A stretch of 64,000 nt of DNA from Flavobacterium tistrianum (GCF_003254545.1 NZ_QJRH01000069.1:248001-312000); one strand, 5' to 3'; positions 14,656 through 25,552 are shown, counted from the stretch's first letter. The notes: generated by a model from the sequence alone, not told the origin. Numbers and translations: made by a program.

Positions 14656-17451
14656 ATGCAAATTGACCTTTCTAAAATAGATCCAAAATCAAATATTATA
14701 ATTAAAGGAGCACAGGTACATAACTTGAAAAATGTAGATGTGGTTATTCCGAGAAATAAACTGGTTGTTATTACAGGTCTTTCAGGATCAGGAAAATCGA
14801 GTTTAGCTTTTGATACTTTATATGCCGAAGGACAAAGACGTTATGTAGAAAGTTTGTCGTCTTATGCACGTCAGTTCTTGGGGCGTTTAGACAAACCGAA
14901 AGTAGAATATATTAAAGGCATTGCTCCTGCAATTGCAATTGAGCAAAAAGTAAATACAACCAATGCCCGTTCTACTGTTGGAACTTCTACAGAGATTTAC
15001 GATTACATCAAACTTTTGTTTGCCAGAATTGGGCGCACATACTCTCCTATTTCTGGACAAGAAGTTAAAAAAAATACGGTTACAGATGTTATTTCTGATG
15101 TCAAGAGCCTTCCTCTAGACAGCAGATGGCTTCTCCTTGCTCCTATTCATTTAGAAGAAGGAAGACAGCTTGAAGACAAACTAAAAGTGCTCTTACAGCA
15201 AGGTTTTGCCCGTATTTTGGTTGATAACGAAATGGTTCGTTTAGATGAATTTTCGGCTTCAGATTTACATCAATTTGACAATAAAGACATTTTACTGATT
15301 ATTGACCGTATTGTAGTTAAGGAAGAAGAAGAATTTTACAATCGTTTGGCCGATGCTGTGCAAACTGCTTTTTTTGAAGGAAAAGGAATTTGTTTTCTTC
15401 AGGAACTAAACGGAGAAAAGAGATTTTCGTATTCCAATAATTTTGAGCTTGACGGAATGACTTTTCTAGAGCCAAATGTTCATTTATTCAGTTTCAATAA
15501 TCCTTACGGAGCTTGTCCAGTTTGTGAAGGTTATGGAAATATCATAGGAATTGATGCCGATTTGGTTGTTCCAAATACCGCATTGTCAATTTACGAAAGT
15601 GCCATTTATCCGTGGCGCGGCGAAAGCATGAGCTGGTATAAAGATGAATTGATAAAACATGCTTATAAATTTGATTTCCCAATTCACAAACCGTATTTTC
15701 AATTAACTGAAGAGCAAAAAGATTTAATCTGGACTGGAAATCAATATTTTCAAGGATTGAATGATTTCTTCAGAGAATTAGAAGAAAAAAATTATAAGAT
15801 TCAAAACCGTGTAATGCTTTCTCGCTATCGCGGAAAAACAAAATGTCACGCTTGTAAAGGCAAACGCTTGCGCGAAGAAGCCTCTTACGTAAAAATCAAC
15901 GGAAAAACAGTTTCTGATTTGGTTGATTTACCAATCAAACATTTGGTTACTTTCTTCAAAAACATCGAATTAAACCAATACGAGCAGCAGATTGCTAAAC
16001 GATTAATGATAGAGATTAACAATCGTTTATCTTTTTTATCTGAGGTTGGATTAGATTATCTTACACTGAATAGAAATTCTGCGACTCTTTCTGGAGGAGA
16101 ATCACAGCGAATTAACCTAGCAACTTCTCTTGGAAGCAGCTTGGTTGGATCTATGTATATTCTTGATGAACCAAGTATTGGTTTGCATCCTAAAGATTCT
16201 GAAAGATTAATCAAAGTACTCCTTTCTCTTCGTGATCTTGGCAACACTGTAATTGTGGTTGAACATGATGAAGACATTATGAAGGCTGCCGACATGATTA
16301 TTGACATTGGTCCAGAAGCTGGAACTTTTGGAGGGAAATTGGTCGCTCAAGGAACTTATGATGAAATTTTAAAGTCAGATTCTCTGACAGCAAAATATTT
16401 AAATGGTGACTTAGAAATCTCTGTTCCGAAAAAAAGAAGAAAATTCAAAAATCATATTGATATCATCGGCGCACGCGAAAACAACTTAAAAAATATAAAT
16501 GTTACTTTCCCTTTAGATGTTCTAACTGTTGTTACAGGCGTTTCTGGAAGCGGAAAAAGTACATTGATTAAGAAAATTTTGTTTCCTGCCGTACAGAAAA
16601 AATTAGAAAGCGCTGCCGAAAAAGCAGGGCAATTTACAGAGATTTCAGGATCTTTTTCCCACATTAAACATATTGAATATGTAGATCAAAATCCGATTGG
16701 TAGAAGCTCTCGATCAAATCCTGTGACGTATATCAAAGCTTACGATGATATTCGCGATTTGTATGCCAAAGAAAAACTATCAAAAATAAGAGGTTATCAG
16801 GCCAAACATTTCTCTTTTAATGTTGACGGTGGTCGATGCGAAACTTGTAAAGGAGAAGGCTCTATAAATGTCGAAATGGTTTTTATGGCCGATGTTTCTC
16901 TACCATGCGAAACCTGTGGAGGAAAAAGATTCAAGAAAGAGATTTTAGAAGTTACTTTTGACAATCAAAACATCAACGACATTCTTACCATGACGATTGA
17001 TGATGCGATTGCTTTTTTCGAGAAAAATAAGCAGTCTAAAATCACTCAAAAATTACAGCCTCTGCAAGATGTTGGTTTAGGATATGTTCAATTAGGGCAA
17101 TCTTCTTCTACTCTTTCTGGCGGAGAGGCACAGCGTATTAAATTGGCTTCTTTTCTGGTAAAAGGCGCAACGAAAGAAAAAGCGTTATTCGTTTTTGATG
17201 AACCTACAACTGGTCTTCATTTTCATGACATTAAAAAACTTTTGGCTTCGTTTGATGCTTTAATAGAAAAAGGGCATTCGATAATTGTAATCGAACATAA
17301 TCTGGATCTAATTAAATGTGCCGATTGGATACTTGACTTAGGGCCTGAAGGTGGAGAAAACGGTGGTCATTTATTGGCATCTGGAACTCCAGAAGGCATT
17401 GTAAAAGTAAAAGAATCTGTAACGGGAGTTTACTTAAAAGATAAATTATAA
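14656..17451 (+). CDS. uvrA: Excinuclease ABC subunit A
   Basis: The 931-residue protein is the damage-recognition ATPase of nucleotide excision repair and acts with UvrB and UvrC (not in this window). The first Walker A is [19 protein letters not shown] near residue 43. The second is [14 protein letters not shown] near 632. Both ABC signatures (LSGGESQR and LSGGEAQR) and Walker B segments ([18 protein letters not shown]) are present. Zinc ligands are visible as [17 protein letters not shown] and [17 protein letters not shown]. All required parts are intact and the length is normal. It is a single-gene unit with a terminator at 17474. Confidence 0.97.
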   Translation: MQIDLSKIDPKSNIIIKGAQVHNLKNVDVVIPRNKLVVITGLSGSGKSSLAFDTLYAEGQRRYVESLSSYARQFLGRLDKPKVEYIKGIAPAIAIEQKVNTTNARSTVGTSTEIYDYIKLLFARIGRTYSPISGQEVKKNTVTDVISDVKSLPLDSRWLLLAPIHLEEGRQLEDKLKVLLQQGFARILVDNEMVRLDEFSASDLHQFDNKDILLIIDRIVVKEEEEFYNRLADAVQTAFFEGKGICFLQELNGEKRFSYSNNFELDGMTFLEPNVHLFSFNNPYGACPVCEGYGNIIGIDADLVVPNTALSIYESAIYPWRGESMSWYKDELIKHAYKFDFPIHKPYFQLTEEQKDLIWTGNQYFQGLNDFFRELEEKNYKIQNRVMLSRYRGKTKCHACKGKRLREEASYVKINGKTVSDLVDLPIKHLVTFFKNIELNQYEQQIAKRLMIEINNRLSFLSEVGLDYLTLNRNSATLSGGESQRINLATSLGSSLVGSMYILDEPSIGLHPKDSERLIKVLLSLRDLGNTVIVVEHDEDIMKAADMIIDIGPEAGTFGGKLVAQGTYDEILKSDSLTAKYLNGDLEISVPKKRRKFKNHIDIIGARENNLKNINVTFPLDVLTVVTGVSGSGKSTLIKKILFPAVQKKLESAAEKAGQFTEISGSFSHIKHIEYVDQNPIGRSSRSNPVTYIKAYDDIRDLYAKEKLSKIRGYQAKHFSFNVDGGRCETCKGEGSINVEMVFMADVSLPCETCGGKRFKKEILEVTFDNQNINDILTMTIDDAIAFFEKNKQSKITQKLQPLQDVGLGYVQLGQSSSTLSGGEAQRIKLASFLVKGATKEKALFVFDEPTTGLHFHDIKKLLASFDALIEKGHSIIVIEHNLDLIKCADWILDLGPEGGENGGHLLASGTPEGIVKVKESVTGVYLKDKL

Positions 17452-17473
17452 CATCTAGCCCTTTTTAAATAAC

Positions 17474-17520
17474 AAAGCCATAAATACAATTGATTAGTTT
17501 GTATTTATGGCTTTATATTT
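17474..17520. terminator. Bidirectional terminator between uvrA and the 99-residue protein gene
   Basis: AAAGCCATAAATACA (17474-17488) is the exact complement of 17500-17514. T-rich sequence follows on the plus strand. Confidence 0.8.
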
Positions 17521-17542
17521 TATTTCTCTTTTTTTAATGTTC

Positions 17543-17842
17543 TTAAGCTACTAAACATCTTTCTTCAAAAGGAAGACCATCTTCATCAATAGCTACTAAA
17601 ATCTTTTTCTGTTTTGAAGCCTCAAAAGTGAGATAAAGCCACGCAAATGACCACAAACCTAGAGTTAAACAGAAAATCATAAAATTTAAACTGTGATTTA
17701 CCACTTTTCCGCCTTTAGATAAGACTGCAAAAAGAAGCTCATCATTCCTTTCTTCTAAAGTAAATCCGTTATGAACCTTGTTTGATATCATATTAGAAAA
17801 TACTTGCATGCTTTGTTCATGGCTGAGATGATTGTACTTCAT
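17543..17842 (-). CDS. Small membrane protein of unknown function
   Basis: The 99-residue reading begins MKYNHLSHEQSMQVFSNMIS. An N-terminal soluble part of about 45 residues (GFTLEERNDELLFAVLSKGG) is followed by one hydrophobic segment at about 51-71 (FMIFCLTLGLWSFAWLYLTF) and a short charged tail (KKILVAIDEDGLPFEE). A longer reading up to 17896 exists, but its extra 18 residues look unlike coding sequence, so I chose the ATG at 17842. No family was recognised. It is transcribed alone towards uvrA. Confidence 0.65.
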   Translation of the reverse strand: MKYNHLSHEQSMQVFSNMISNKVHNGFTLEERNDELLFAVLSKGGKVVNHSLNFMIFCLTLGLWSFAWLYLTFEASKQKKILVAIDEDGLPFEERCLVA

Positions 17843-18071
17843 AATTACTAATCTACAATTAATTCTGGTTACACTTTTATTCGTAATTTCCTGCAAAAAT
17901 ATTTAATTCTAAAAAATAAAAAAACACTTACATTTAATCGTTTTGTTAGAAAAAAAACTACGTTTTGAGCAAAGTACTGCTAAACTTTCATGATAAAGTT
18001 AATTTTTATTCAATTAATTACAAAGTATTCAGGTGTTAAAATTTTAAATTTAATCACTCGGTATCAATTAT

Positions 18072-19730
18072 TTAACCTTTGTTTTTAATATTAAAAACAG
18101 GAGATTCGTAATCTTCTTTTAAATAATTTGGCGGAATTGTCGTGGTGTTTCCGTCTCGTAAAGCGCTGTAATGTGGCGACATGATCTCAATTCCAGCGGC
18201 ATTAAAAGAGTCTTGAATATTCTGATGAAGCGAAGAATAAATTCGTGGCTGTTTTGTTGGTTCTTTTGTGTAGACGTTAATCTGATACGAAACATAAAAA
18301 TCCTCTAGACTGGTTTGAAGTACAAACGGTTTAGGTTCTTTTTCGGTCATTTCTGTCTTTAAAGCCGCATCAATCAAAGCAGCATGAATGTCTTTCCAAG
18401 GAACATCGTATCCAATTGTTACTGTGGTATGAATTAATAATCCATTAGTCGCTTGATTTGTATTTGCTGAATAATTTGTTGAAGTACTAGACAGAACGGT
18501 TGCATTTGGAATCGTAATATCTTCAAATTTTGGTGTTCTAATTCGAGTAACTAGTGCTGTTTTTTCAATTACTTCTCCGCTTACATCGCCAATTTTTATA
18601 TAATCTCCGATCTTAAACGGCCGCATATACGTAATAACCAAACCCGCTACCATATTGGCAATCGCATTGGAAGAACCGAGTGAAAATAAAACCCCAACAA
18701 AAACCGAAACTCCTTTGAAAATCGGTGAATCTGAACCTGGCAAGTACGGAAAAATAATCACCAGCATGAAGGCGTACATCAAAAGACGAATAATATTGAA
18801 TGTCGGCAATGCCCAATCGCTATAAAAACCACTAATCTTAATATTCTCTGATTTTATTTCATAAAAGAAGAACTTAATTATTTTAATCGAATATTTAAAA
18901 ATAATGATGATTACAATTATCGTAAATAAGCTCGGAAGAAAACCAACAAAACCCATAAAGGCAGATTTTGCAGGCGTTAAAATCCATCTAAGCAATGTTG
19001 TAGTATAATCTTTTGTTGCTGGAAAAATACTGAATAGAACAGGAAGCGAAAGATACACTATCAAAATAAGCGTGATTATTTTGACAACACTAAAGATTCG
19101 AAGCAATAAAATAAGCTGTTTCTCTGGTGATAATATTTTTATGGAATTATAATGAACTCCTTTAAAATACTTTGCTCTGTTTTTTACAATATATTTTTTT
19201 ATAAAATTAAAAATCCTCGACGTCAAAAATAAGACTAATCCAATTATAAGAACTAATAACGCCGTATAGCCAATTCGTTTTGGCAATTGTGAATAATTTT
19301 CATTCTGAAAAAGTATTGCGCTTTTAATTTTATCCAGATTACGATTGGCAATAACCTTTATCGTAGTGTTTTCTGCTTTTGCATCGGCTTCTAAAACAGA
19401 CATTATTACCAAATCACTTTGATAGACAATATCCATCGAAACATCAGAAGGAATAACTTTTATAGAATCTTTTTCAAAAAAGGACTCATTGTACAACCTT
19501 TTAATTTTATCTGTAATGTATTGAGCCCGTTCTTTTGCAGAAAAAGATCCGACATTATGATAAATAAAAAAAAGTGTGTCGTTAAAAGGCTTTACAGGAT
19601 AACCTTTTAGTTTTACTGCTACAGAATCTTTTTCAGTGGCTTTCAGATTATTTTTCTGGGCAATTACTGAAAAAGAAAATAAGACAAAAAAGAAAGCTAA
19701 TAACCTAAGTACTTTTATTCTCATATTCAA
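18072..19730 (-). CDS. Mechanosensitive ion channel protein, MscS family
   Basis: The 552-residue protein has a signal peptide (to about residue 24, SVIAQ) and an N-terminal periplasmic domain of about 120 residues. Several membrane helices follow at about 150-340. The MscS core has a pore helix rich in Gly/Ala (LFSLGSSNAIANMVAGLVIT) followed by the beta domain IGDYIKIGDVSGEVIEKTAL and IPNATVLSSTSTNYS. MscS channels open under membrane tension and protect against osmotic downshock. The extended periplasmic domain places it among the larger MscS-like proteins. A TATATTTG element lies at 19759-19766. Confidence 0.93.
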   Translation of the reverse strand: MNMRIKVLRLLAFFFVLFSFSVIAQKNNLKATEKDSVAVKLKGYPVKPFNDTLFFIYHNVGSFSAKERAQYITDKIKRLYNESFFEKDSIKVIPSDVSMDIVYQSDLVIMSVLEADAKAENTTIKVIANRNLDKIKSAILFQNENYSQLPKRIGYTALLVLIIGLVLFLTSRIFNFIKKYIVKNRAKYFKGVHYNSIKILSPEKQLILLLRIFSVVKIITLILIVYLSLPVLFSIFPATKDYTTTLLRWILTPAKSAFMGFVGFLPSLFTIIVIIIIFKYSIKIIKFFFYEIKSENIKISGFYSDWALPTFNIIRLLMYAFMLVIIFPYLPGSDSPIFKGVSVFVGVLFSLGSSNAIANMVAGLVITYMRPFKIGDYIKIGDVSGEVIEKTALVTRIRTPKFEDITIPNATVLSSTSTNYSANTNQATNGLLIHTTVTIGYDVPWKDIHAALIDAALKTEMTEKEPKPFVLQTSLEDFYVSYQINVYTKEPTKQPRIYSSLHQNIQDSFNAAGIEIMSPHYSALRDGNTTTIPPNYLKEDYESPVFNIKNKG

Positions 19731-19758
19731 TTAGAAATAAATTAGTTATCCTTTCTAA

Positions 19759-19766
19759 CAAATATA
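19759..19766 (-). promoter_or_regulatory. -7 element TATATTTG for the MscS gene
   Basis: The reverse strand reads TATATTTG, 29 bp before the ATG at 19730. Confidence 0.45.
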
Positions 19767-19821
19767 GAAACAAAAAAGCTACAATTCTTTAAATTGGTTT
19801 CTTTTTTACAGAAAAATCACA

Positions 19822-21291
19822 TCAAATTTTAAAGCCTAACTTTTTAAAAATCGAATCAATAACGTTATTGATATCTGATGAAATCTTGAACTTATAGTTC
19901 AAATACAGATATAAAATGGTTACCAATATCGATTTTAAAGCAATACTGATTAATTGGAAAAATGGAAATTCCCAGAAATAAAACAGTAAAAACAACGCAA
20001 AGGTTAGAAGCATTGAATGAATCGTTTGTTTTGTAAAAGGAAACAAATCAAGCTTCTTAACTACAAAAAGTAATTTTGCCAAACTATACAATGTAATAGA
20101 CAAAAGTGTCGCAAATGCTGAACCCATAATTCCAAAATCTGGAATGAACAGCATATTTAAAATCACAGTTAAAACAACCAACATTAATCCTAAATACAAA
20201 ACCATTCGGTAATATTTAGTATTGAAAATAATAGCATTGTTATTTCCTAAAATCAGATCAAAATATTTAGAAAGACCAATCATAAATACAACCGCAATAC
20301 CGCCACTGTATTCTTTTGGAACCAATTCGTATAACTGTCTGATATTCACAAAAATGCACAGCATCACAAATCCGCCGACAATCTGTAAATTAATTGACGT
20401 TTTTTTATACAGCTGATTTAATTCGTCGTGTTTATTTTCATGCATTAATTTTGCTGTAATTGGATACACAATTTGATGCATAGCACGGCTTGGCACAGAA
20501 ATAACCAAAGCAATATAAGTTGCTACAGAATAATAAGCGATATTCTCGATCTTCATATATTGATTCAACATCAGCTTATCACCATCCAGAAGTAAATTGG
20601 CAACACTTCCTGAAAGAATAATGTAAAAAGTATATTCCATTACTGCTTTTACATTTTCAGGTATTGTAATCTGGAAATTTGGTCTTTTGATGTAAAATGC
20701 ATAAAACATCGTGATCAAAAATGCAAAGAAATAGATTCCTGCTGTTATGTACACAAATCCAACCAATGAAATCCAATTGAAATACAAACCAATTAAGGCA
20801 AATGTCGAAAGTAACCTTAAACCAACTTCTTTAATAAAGTTCCCAAAAACAGAATGCATGTGAACCCTTGCCCACGCATAAAAAATCTCAAAATAAGCCA
20901 TACAGATTCCGATAAATGGAATAAGAAGCATGAACTCACGAACAACTGGATTTTCTTTAGAAACAAAATCGGTTATATCGTCGTAAAAGAAGATTCCGAT
21001 AAGTCCTAACGGAATACACATTAAAATTGGAAACAGCGCCGTAAAGGACAAGAATTGCTCTCTTTCTTCTTCTGTTTTATACTGCGAATAAAATTTTACA
21101 AGCGTATTTTGCATTCCGATAGCAAACAAAGGCATAATTACGTTTGCTGCCGAAGTAATGTAATTAGTTAATGCGTAATAAGTTGCCCCAAGAAAAACGG
21201 GATAAAGATATAATGTATTAATGGCTCCGATACCAAAACCAATGTATGTAATTATAGTGTTTTTAAAAGACTGATTTAAGACAATACCCAT
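19822..21291 (-). CDS. Polysaccharide flippase, Wzx/MATE-like
   Basis: The 489-residue protein is almost entirely membrane helices, about 12-14, with little between them. It opens MGIVLNQSFKNTIITYIGFG, typical of the oligosaccharide flippase family (Polysacc_synt) that moves lipid-linked sugars across the inner membrane. It is the last gene of a three-gene unit after the glycosyltransferase (33 bp gap) and YfhO-family protein genes. That order supports export of a glycan or glycolipid, but no polymerase or ligase gene is near. Specificity cannot be read. Confidence 0.87.
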   Translation of the reverse strand: MGIVLNQSFKNTIITYIGFGIGAINTLYLYPVFLGATYYALTNYITSAANVIMPLFAIGMQNTLVKFYSQYKTEEEREQFLSFTALFPILMCIPLGLIGIFFYDDITDFVSKENPVVREFMLLIPFIGICMAYFEIFYAWARVHMHSVFGNFIKEVGLRLLSTFALIGLYFNWISLVGFVYITAGIYFFAFLITMFYAFYIKRPNFQITIPENVKAVMEYTFYIILSGSVANLLLDGDKLMLNQYMKIENIAYYSVATYIALVISVPSRAMHQIVYPITAKLMHENKHDELNQLYKKTSINLQIVGGFVMLCIFVNIRQLYELVPKEYSGGIAVVFMIGLSKYFDLILGNNNAIIFNTKYYRMVLYLGLMLVVLTVILNMLFIPDFGIMGSAFATLLSITLYSLAKLLFVVKKLDLFPFTKQTIHSMLLTFALFLLFYFWEFPFFQLISIALKSILVTILYLYLNYKFKISSDINNVIDSIFKKLGFKI

Positions 21292-21323
21292 TTCTTGAGT
21301 TTAGATTGTATTTATTTTAATGA

Positions 21324-22610
21324 TTATCCTTTAATCAGCTGTGCTAATTGTTTGGTTAGATTTTTTCTTGAATATTGCTGTAAACCAATTCCATGCGATT
21401 GCAATTTCCCTTCCAAAAACTGATTAAAAAAGTCCAAAATTACACTTTTTAATTTCGCTTTTTCAGAATAATCGAAAAATACTCCAGTATTGGTCTGTGT
21501 AACGATATCGGCAAAGTCAGATCCCTGAGGTCCAATCGCAATTATTGGACGGTTTGAAACCATGTATTCGAACAATTTTCCTGGAATAATGCTTTTTGTA
21601 TCTTCAGAATTAATTTCTATTAAAAGCAATACCTGAGATTTTCTTTGGTGTGCAACGGCCTCTTTGTGAGAAACGTAACCCACTAAGTTCAAATAATCAT
21701 TTAATTGATGTTCTTGAATAGCATCCAAAACTTCTTGGCTCACTGCTCCAATTAATTTTATTTCTAAATGAGACTTAAATTCTGGAACTTCTTGCAGTAA
21801 TTCAACCAAAACTTCCCATAAAAATGGTGGGTTTCTATCAGACAAGAAAGAACCAATATGAGCTAAAGTAAATTTAGTATCTAAAGTTTGTTTTTCGACA
21901 GTTTCAACATCGTAACCATTTGTAATTACCGTAATTGGTTTATTGGTAACAGCTTCAAATTCAGTTTTTGTAGTTTTACTTGTTACAATAATTTCATCTG
22001 CAGAATTAAGCACTTTATGCTCTAGATTTTTATGCTTTTTTTCAGCATAAGAAGACAGACGAAGTGCTTTATGATACCCAATTGTCGTCCATGGATCGCG
22101 AAAATCGGCAAACCATTTTACTTTTAATTTCTGCTGCAATTCTAAACCAATTAAGTGCAAACTGTGAGGCGGTCCAGAAGTTACAATCGTATCGATATTA
22201 TTTTCTTGAATGTATTTTTCTAAATAAGAAACAGATGGTTTTACCCAAAAAACACGCGCATCTGGAATAAAAAGATTTCCTCGAACCCAAAGAAATGTCT
22301 TATCTAAAAAAGTCTGTTTTTTCTTTTGCGGAAAAATTCCAGAACTAATTTTCTTGGTTTTATTTTTCGAAAAAATGGAAGCCAATTGATAAGGCTCCCA
22401 AATTTTATTCTTTAAAACAATTACTTTATCTGATATTTCGCTTACCAATCCTTCATCAACAATTGGATAAGTTGGGTTTTCTGGAACATAAACAATGGGT
22501 TGCACATCAAATTCTGGCAAATATTTTACAAACTTCAGCCAACGCTGTACTCCCGGCCCACCCGCAGGCGGAAAATAATAGGTAATTATTAAAAGTTTTT
22601 TTTGTTCCAT
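21324..22610 (-). CDS. Glycosyltransferase family 4
   Basis: The 428-residue cytosolic GT-B enzyme begins LLIITYYFPPAGGPGVQRWL, the usual N-terminal glycine-rich acceptor-side loop. The C-terminal nucleotide-sugar domain contains ITNGYD, LAHIGSFLSDRNP and VLLLIEINSEDTKSIIPGKL, then the E-Y-M-V-S-N-R-P segment with the EX7E-type glutamates. GT4 members transfer sugars to lipid or glycan acceptors. It is the middle gene of the YfhO-GT4-flippase unit. A repeat element occupies the 58 bp in front of its start. Donor and acceptor are unknown. Confidence 0.88.
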   Translation of the reverse strand: MEQKKLLIITYYFPPAGGPGVQRWLKFVKYLPEFDVQPIVYVPENPTYPIVDEGLVSEISDKVIVLKNKIWEPYQLASIFSKNKTKKISSGIFPQKKKQTFLDKTFLWVRGNLFIPDARVFWVKPSVSYLEKYIQENNIDTIVTSGPPHSLHLIGLELQQKLKVKWFADFRDPWTTIGYHKALRLSSYAEKKHKNLEHKVLNSADEIIVTSKTTKTEFEAVTNKPITVITNGYDVETVEKQTLDTKFTLAHIGSFLSDRNPPFLWEVLVELLQEVPEFKSHLEIKLIGAVSQEVLDAIQEHQLNDYLNLVGYVSHKEAVAHQRKSQVLLLIEINSEDTKSIIPGKLFEYMVSNRPIIAIGPQGSDFADIVTQTNTGVFFDYSEKAKLKSVILDFFNQFLEGKLQSHGIGLQQYSRKNLTKQLAQLIKG

Positions 22611-22618
22611 ATTCCAAT

Positions 22619-22712
22619 TACACAGAGATTCGCAAAGTGAACACTAAGTATCGTAAAGTTTTTTTTAATTATTTCTGAGTCTCTCCGTGGCTTCTTTGTG
22701 AATCTTTGCGAA
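22619..22712. repeat. Inverted repeat overlapping the 3' end of the YfhO-family gene
   Basis: CACAGAGATTCGCAAAG (22620-22636) faces CTTTGTGAATCTTTGCG (about 22693-22709). The words match the AAAGTTCGCAAAG family at 10.0 kb. The right arm is translated as the last residues of the neighbouring gene. Confidence 0.6.
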
Positions 22713-25122
22713 AGAACTCAAAATAAATCCCTCCAGCTAAAAGTAATAACATTCCAATTGAACTTATCAAAGTAATTGTTCCTCCTGTTTTGATAATCTG
22801 AGGTTCAAATTTAAATTCGACAGTGTGTTTTCCAGCAGGAATTTCCATAGCTCTTAAAACATAATCAACAGGGAAATGATCTGTTAATTTACCATCGATA
22901 TAAGCGTTCCAACCATTTTTATAGTACATTTCAGAGAAAACAGCTAAACCATCTCCTTTATTTTCTGATTTGTATTTGATATAATTTGGCTTATACGTAA
23001 CAACCTTAATTGTACCTGTTGTATCAAATGCTTTCTTCAATCTTGCATTTTGGAACTTGCTTTCATGTTCGTGCACATTGAAAACCGCTACTTTTTTAGT
23101 ATCTAAAGTATTCAAAGCTTTCATTACGTCGTCCGGCTTATTTACCAGTTTTACCGTCTCCACAAACCAAGCATTTCCGTTAGCATCTGGATTAACAGCA
23201 GGAATTTGATTTCCGTCCTTGTCTACTTGAATAACATACTTAACATTCAACATATTAAGCACTTCTAGATTATTTTTAGCAATTTGATAATCATACAATT
23301 GCTGCATTCTTCTTGGTCTTACTGCACTGTATCCTCCAATTGTTTTATGGAAGTATGAAGATCTTCCTTGCAATTGTCCTTGAAGATCAAATACACGGTA
23401 AATCGAAGTATCTTTTAAAATTTGAGCATCTGCTTGTGTTTCTTGGAAAGGTGCTGCAATCTGAACTGGGCTTACAAAATCTTTAGCAGAAACATATTTT
23501 TTATCCACGAAGAACAAATCAAAAATCATTACGATTCCAACTACAATTAAAGTGGTTGTTTGAGAGAATTTGTTCTTTACAAACATCCAAAGAACCACAA
23601 ATGTCACTATAATTAAGAACCCAGATCTTAACAAATCTGCATAGTACATGGTCATCCTGTCCTCTCTTAAAGCATCAACAAAACCTGGTCCGTAGCTTTC
23701 CAAATAAGCATTGTCATTCATTCCTGTAAAATGGAAGAAGCTTTTCGCAATAAGTAAAATAACAAGTATTCCTAAACCAAAAACTCCTGTTTGCACTAAT
23801 GCTTTCTGCTGTAATTTCGGTTCATCTTTAGCTTTAAAGAATGATTGCAATCCCATAACAGCCAAAACAGGAAAACATAATTCTAAAATAACCTGAATTG
23901 AAGATACTGCTCTAAATTTATCATAAAGAGGAACATATTCGATAAAAAAGTCTGTCAATAAAGAGAAGTTTTTACCCCAAGAAAGTACTAAAGTGAAAAG
24001 TGCTCCAGTAAGGAAAACATATTTAATTTTTCTTTCGTCAATAAATAAAGCTAAAACTGCCAAAAAGAAAACTACAGCCCCAATGTAAGCTGGCGCCGAA
24101 ACAATTGGCTGATCTCCCCAATAAGTAGGCATTCCCGAAACAAAATCTTGAGCTTGAGAAGCAGGAACTCCCTGCTCAAGCATAAATGCGTACATACGAC
24201 TGTCTGTACCTACATTTTCGTGGCTCGAACCTCCAAAAATTCTTGGAGCAATTAAATTTAAGCTCTCAGCAATACCATAACTATATTCAGTGATATAATC
24301 TGTAGTCATCGATGCAGTGGTTTCATTTTTAGATCCGTCTGGATTAAAAGTCAACTCGCTTTTATCTCTGATGCTATATTTAGCATATTCGTTTGTTGCC
24401 ATTAAATTACCTGCGTTGGCACCTAAAGCAAAAATTCCAGCAACCAATAAAACGCCACAAGAAATTAGAAGACCCTTAAAATCTTTTTCTTTGATATAGT
24501 TAAAAGCATAGTAGCCTGAAAGTATCAATAAGAAAATCAATAAATAATAGGTCATCTGGAAGTGATTGGCACTAATTTCTAATGCCACTGCAAACATGGT
24601 GATCAGACCTCCCTTAATATATTTTTTCTGAAAGACAAGTATAAAACCAGCAATTACCAAAGGCATGTAGGCTATTGCATGCGCTTTTGCATTGTGCCCA
24701 ACTCCTAAGATGATAATCATATAAGTTGAAAAACCAAATGCAATTGAACCAATAAACGCCTTCAAAGGATCTGTTTTTAAAACCAATAATAAACCGTAGA
24801 AACCAAGGAAATATAAGAATAAGTAATCTGCAGGACGAGGAAGAAAACGCAATACGTCATCTACTTTACCAATAAAATCGTTTGGATAATTTGCTCCAAG
24901 CTGATACGTTGGCATACCTCCAAAAGCAGAGTTTGTCCAATAAGGCTCAGCATTTTCCATTGCTCTAAAGTCATTTTGCTCTTTTGCCATTCCGGTGTAT
25001 TGAGCAATATCAGACTGGAAAATTTGTTTTCCTTGTAGAACTGGATAAAAATAAATTAACGAAACAAAAATAAAGCCCAAGATAACAAGGGCATGCGGAT
25101 AGAACTTATTTACTATTTTCAA
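22669..25122 (-). CDS. YfhO-family membrane protein
   Basis: The 817-residue protein has about 12-13 membrane helices and a large C-terminal extracytoplasmic domain (about 545-780). It starts FYPHALVILGFIFVSLIYFY and carries GKQIFQSDIAQYTGMAKEQN in the first loop, both characteristic of the YfhO family, whose members include glycosyltransferase-like proteins for lipoteichoic acid glycosylation. It is the first gene of the unit with the GT4 and flippase genes. The last 13 residues (KDSQRSHGETQK) are encoded by an intergenic repeat, so the C-terminus is probably an acquired tail. Confidence 0.88.
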   Translation of the reverse strand: MKIVNKFYPHALVILGFIFVSLIYFYPVLQGKQIFQSDIAQYTGMAKEQNDFRAMENAEPYWTNSAFGGMPTYQLGANYPNDFIGKVDDVLRFLPRPADYLFLYFLGFYGLLLVLKTDPLKAFIGSIAFGFSTYMIIILGVGHNAKAHAIAYMPLVIAGFILVFQKKYIKGGLITMFAVALEISANHFQMTYYLLIFLLILSGYYAFNYIKEKDFKGLLISCGVLLVAGIFALGANAGNLMATNEYAKYSIRDKSELTFNPDGSKNETTASMTTDYITEYSYGIAESLNLIAPRIFGGSSHENVGTDSRMYAFMLEQGVPASQAQDFVSGMPTYWGDQPIVSAPAYIGAVVFFLAVLALFIDERKIKYVFLTGALFTLVLSWGKNFSLLTDFFIEYVPLYDKFRAVSSIQVILELCFPVLAVMGLQSFFKAKDEPKLQQKALVQTGVFGLGILVILLIAKSFFHFTGMNDNAYLESYGPGFVDALREDRMTMYYADLLRSGFLIIVTFVVLWMFVKNKFSQTTTLIVVGIVMIFDLFFVDKKYVSAKDFVSPVQIAAPFQETQADAQILKDTSIYRVFDLQGQLQGRSSYFHKTIGGYSAVRPRRMQQLYDYQIAKNNLEVLNMLNVKYVIQVDKDGNQIPAVNPDANGNAWFVETVKLVNKPDDVMKALNTLDTKKVAVFNVHEHESKFQNARLKKAFDTTGTIKVVTYKPNYIKYKSENKGDGLAVFSEMYYKNGWNAYIDGKLTDHFPVDYVLRAMEIPAGKHTVEFKFEPQIIKTGGTITLISSIGMLLLLAGGIYFEFFRKDSQRSHGETQK

Positions 25123-25166
25123 TTTTGGCTAGTTTGGGTTAAAATGAATCCTAAATTTTCAGGACA

Positions 25167-25174
25167 CAAATCTA
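25167..25174 (-). promoter_or_regulatory. -7 element TAGATTTG for the YfhO operon
   Basis: The reverse strand reads TAGATTTG, 44 bp before the ATG at 25122. It overlaps the stop codon of the preceding gene. Confidence 0.4.
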
Positions 25175-25465
25175 ATCTATTTCTTCGTAATCGACATACT
25201 CTCCCACTTTTTTGGTTTCGCGCGGATTTTTAGCATTAGCAGTATTAATGATTATTTCATCATTATTACTTGTATTGCGATTGTTCTGATATGTATTGCC
25301 TTGATTATACTGCTGCTGTTGTCTTTGAAAATTTTCACTAGCATTCTCTACCGCCTTTTTAACCAATACTGGCAAAAAGATTCTAGCTAAAAATTTAAAA
25401 ATGTAATAAAAAGCTATAACCCACATGATGGTTTTAAACAAACCTGAAAATGATGCTTCTTGCAT
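25172..25465 (-). CDS. DUF4834-like small membrane protein
   Basis: The 97-residue protein begins MQEASFSGLFKTIMWVIAFY and has one membrane segment at about 10-32. A glutamine/asparagine-rich linker (RQQQQYNQGNTYQNNRN) follows, then the tail VGEYVDYEEID, the hallmark of the DUF4834 family of Bacteroidota. A longer in-frame reading to 25549 adds a 28-residue hydrophobic stretch that overlaps the divergent promoter region and was not adopted. The function of the family is unknown. It precedes the YfhO unit on the same strand. Confidence 0.75.
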   Translation of the reverse strand: MQEASFSGLFKTIMWVIAFYYIFKFLARIFLPVLVKKAVENASENFQRQQQQYNQGNTYQNNRNTSNNDEIIINTANAKNPRETKKVGEYVDYEEID

Positions 25466-25544
25466 AACTATATATTTTTTTCCAAAATTAATAAATCCAT
25501 TCCTTAAAAATAAAATATGAATCTTAAATAAATAATAAAATATG

Positions 25545-25552
25545 TACATTTG
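25545..25552 (+). promoter_or_regulatory. -7 element TACATTTG for the outer-membrane barrel gene
   Basis: TACATTTG is an exact TAnnTTTG match 37 bp before the ATG at 25589. Confidence 0.5.
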
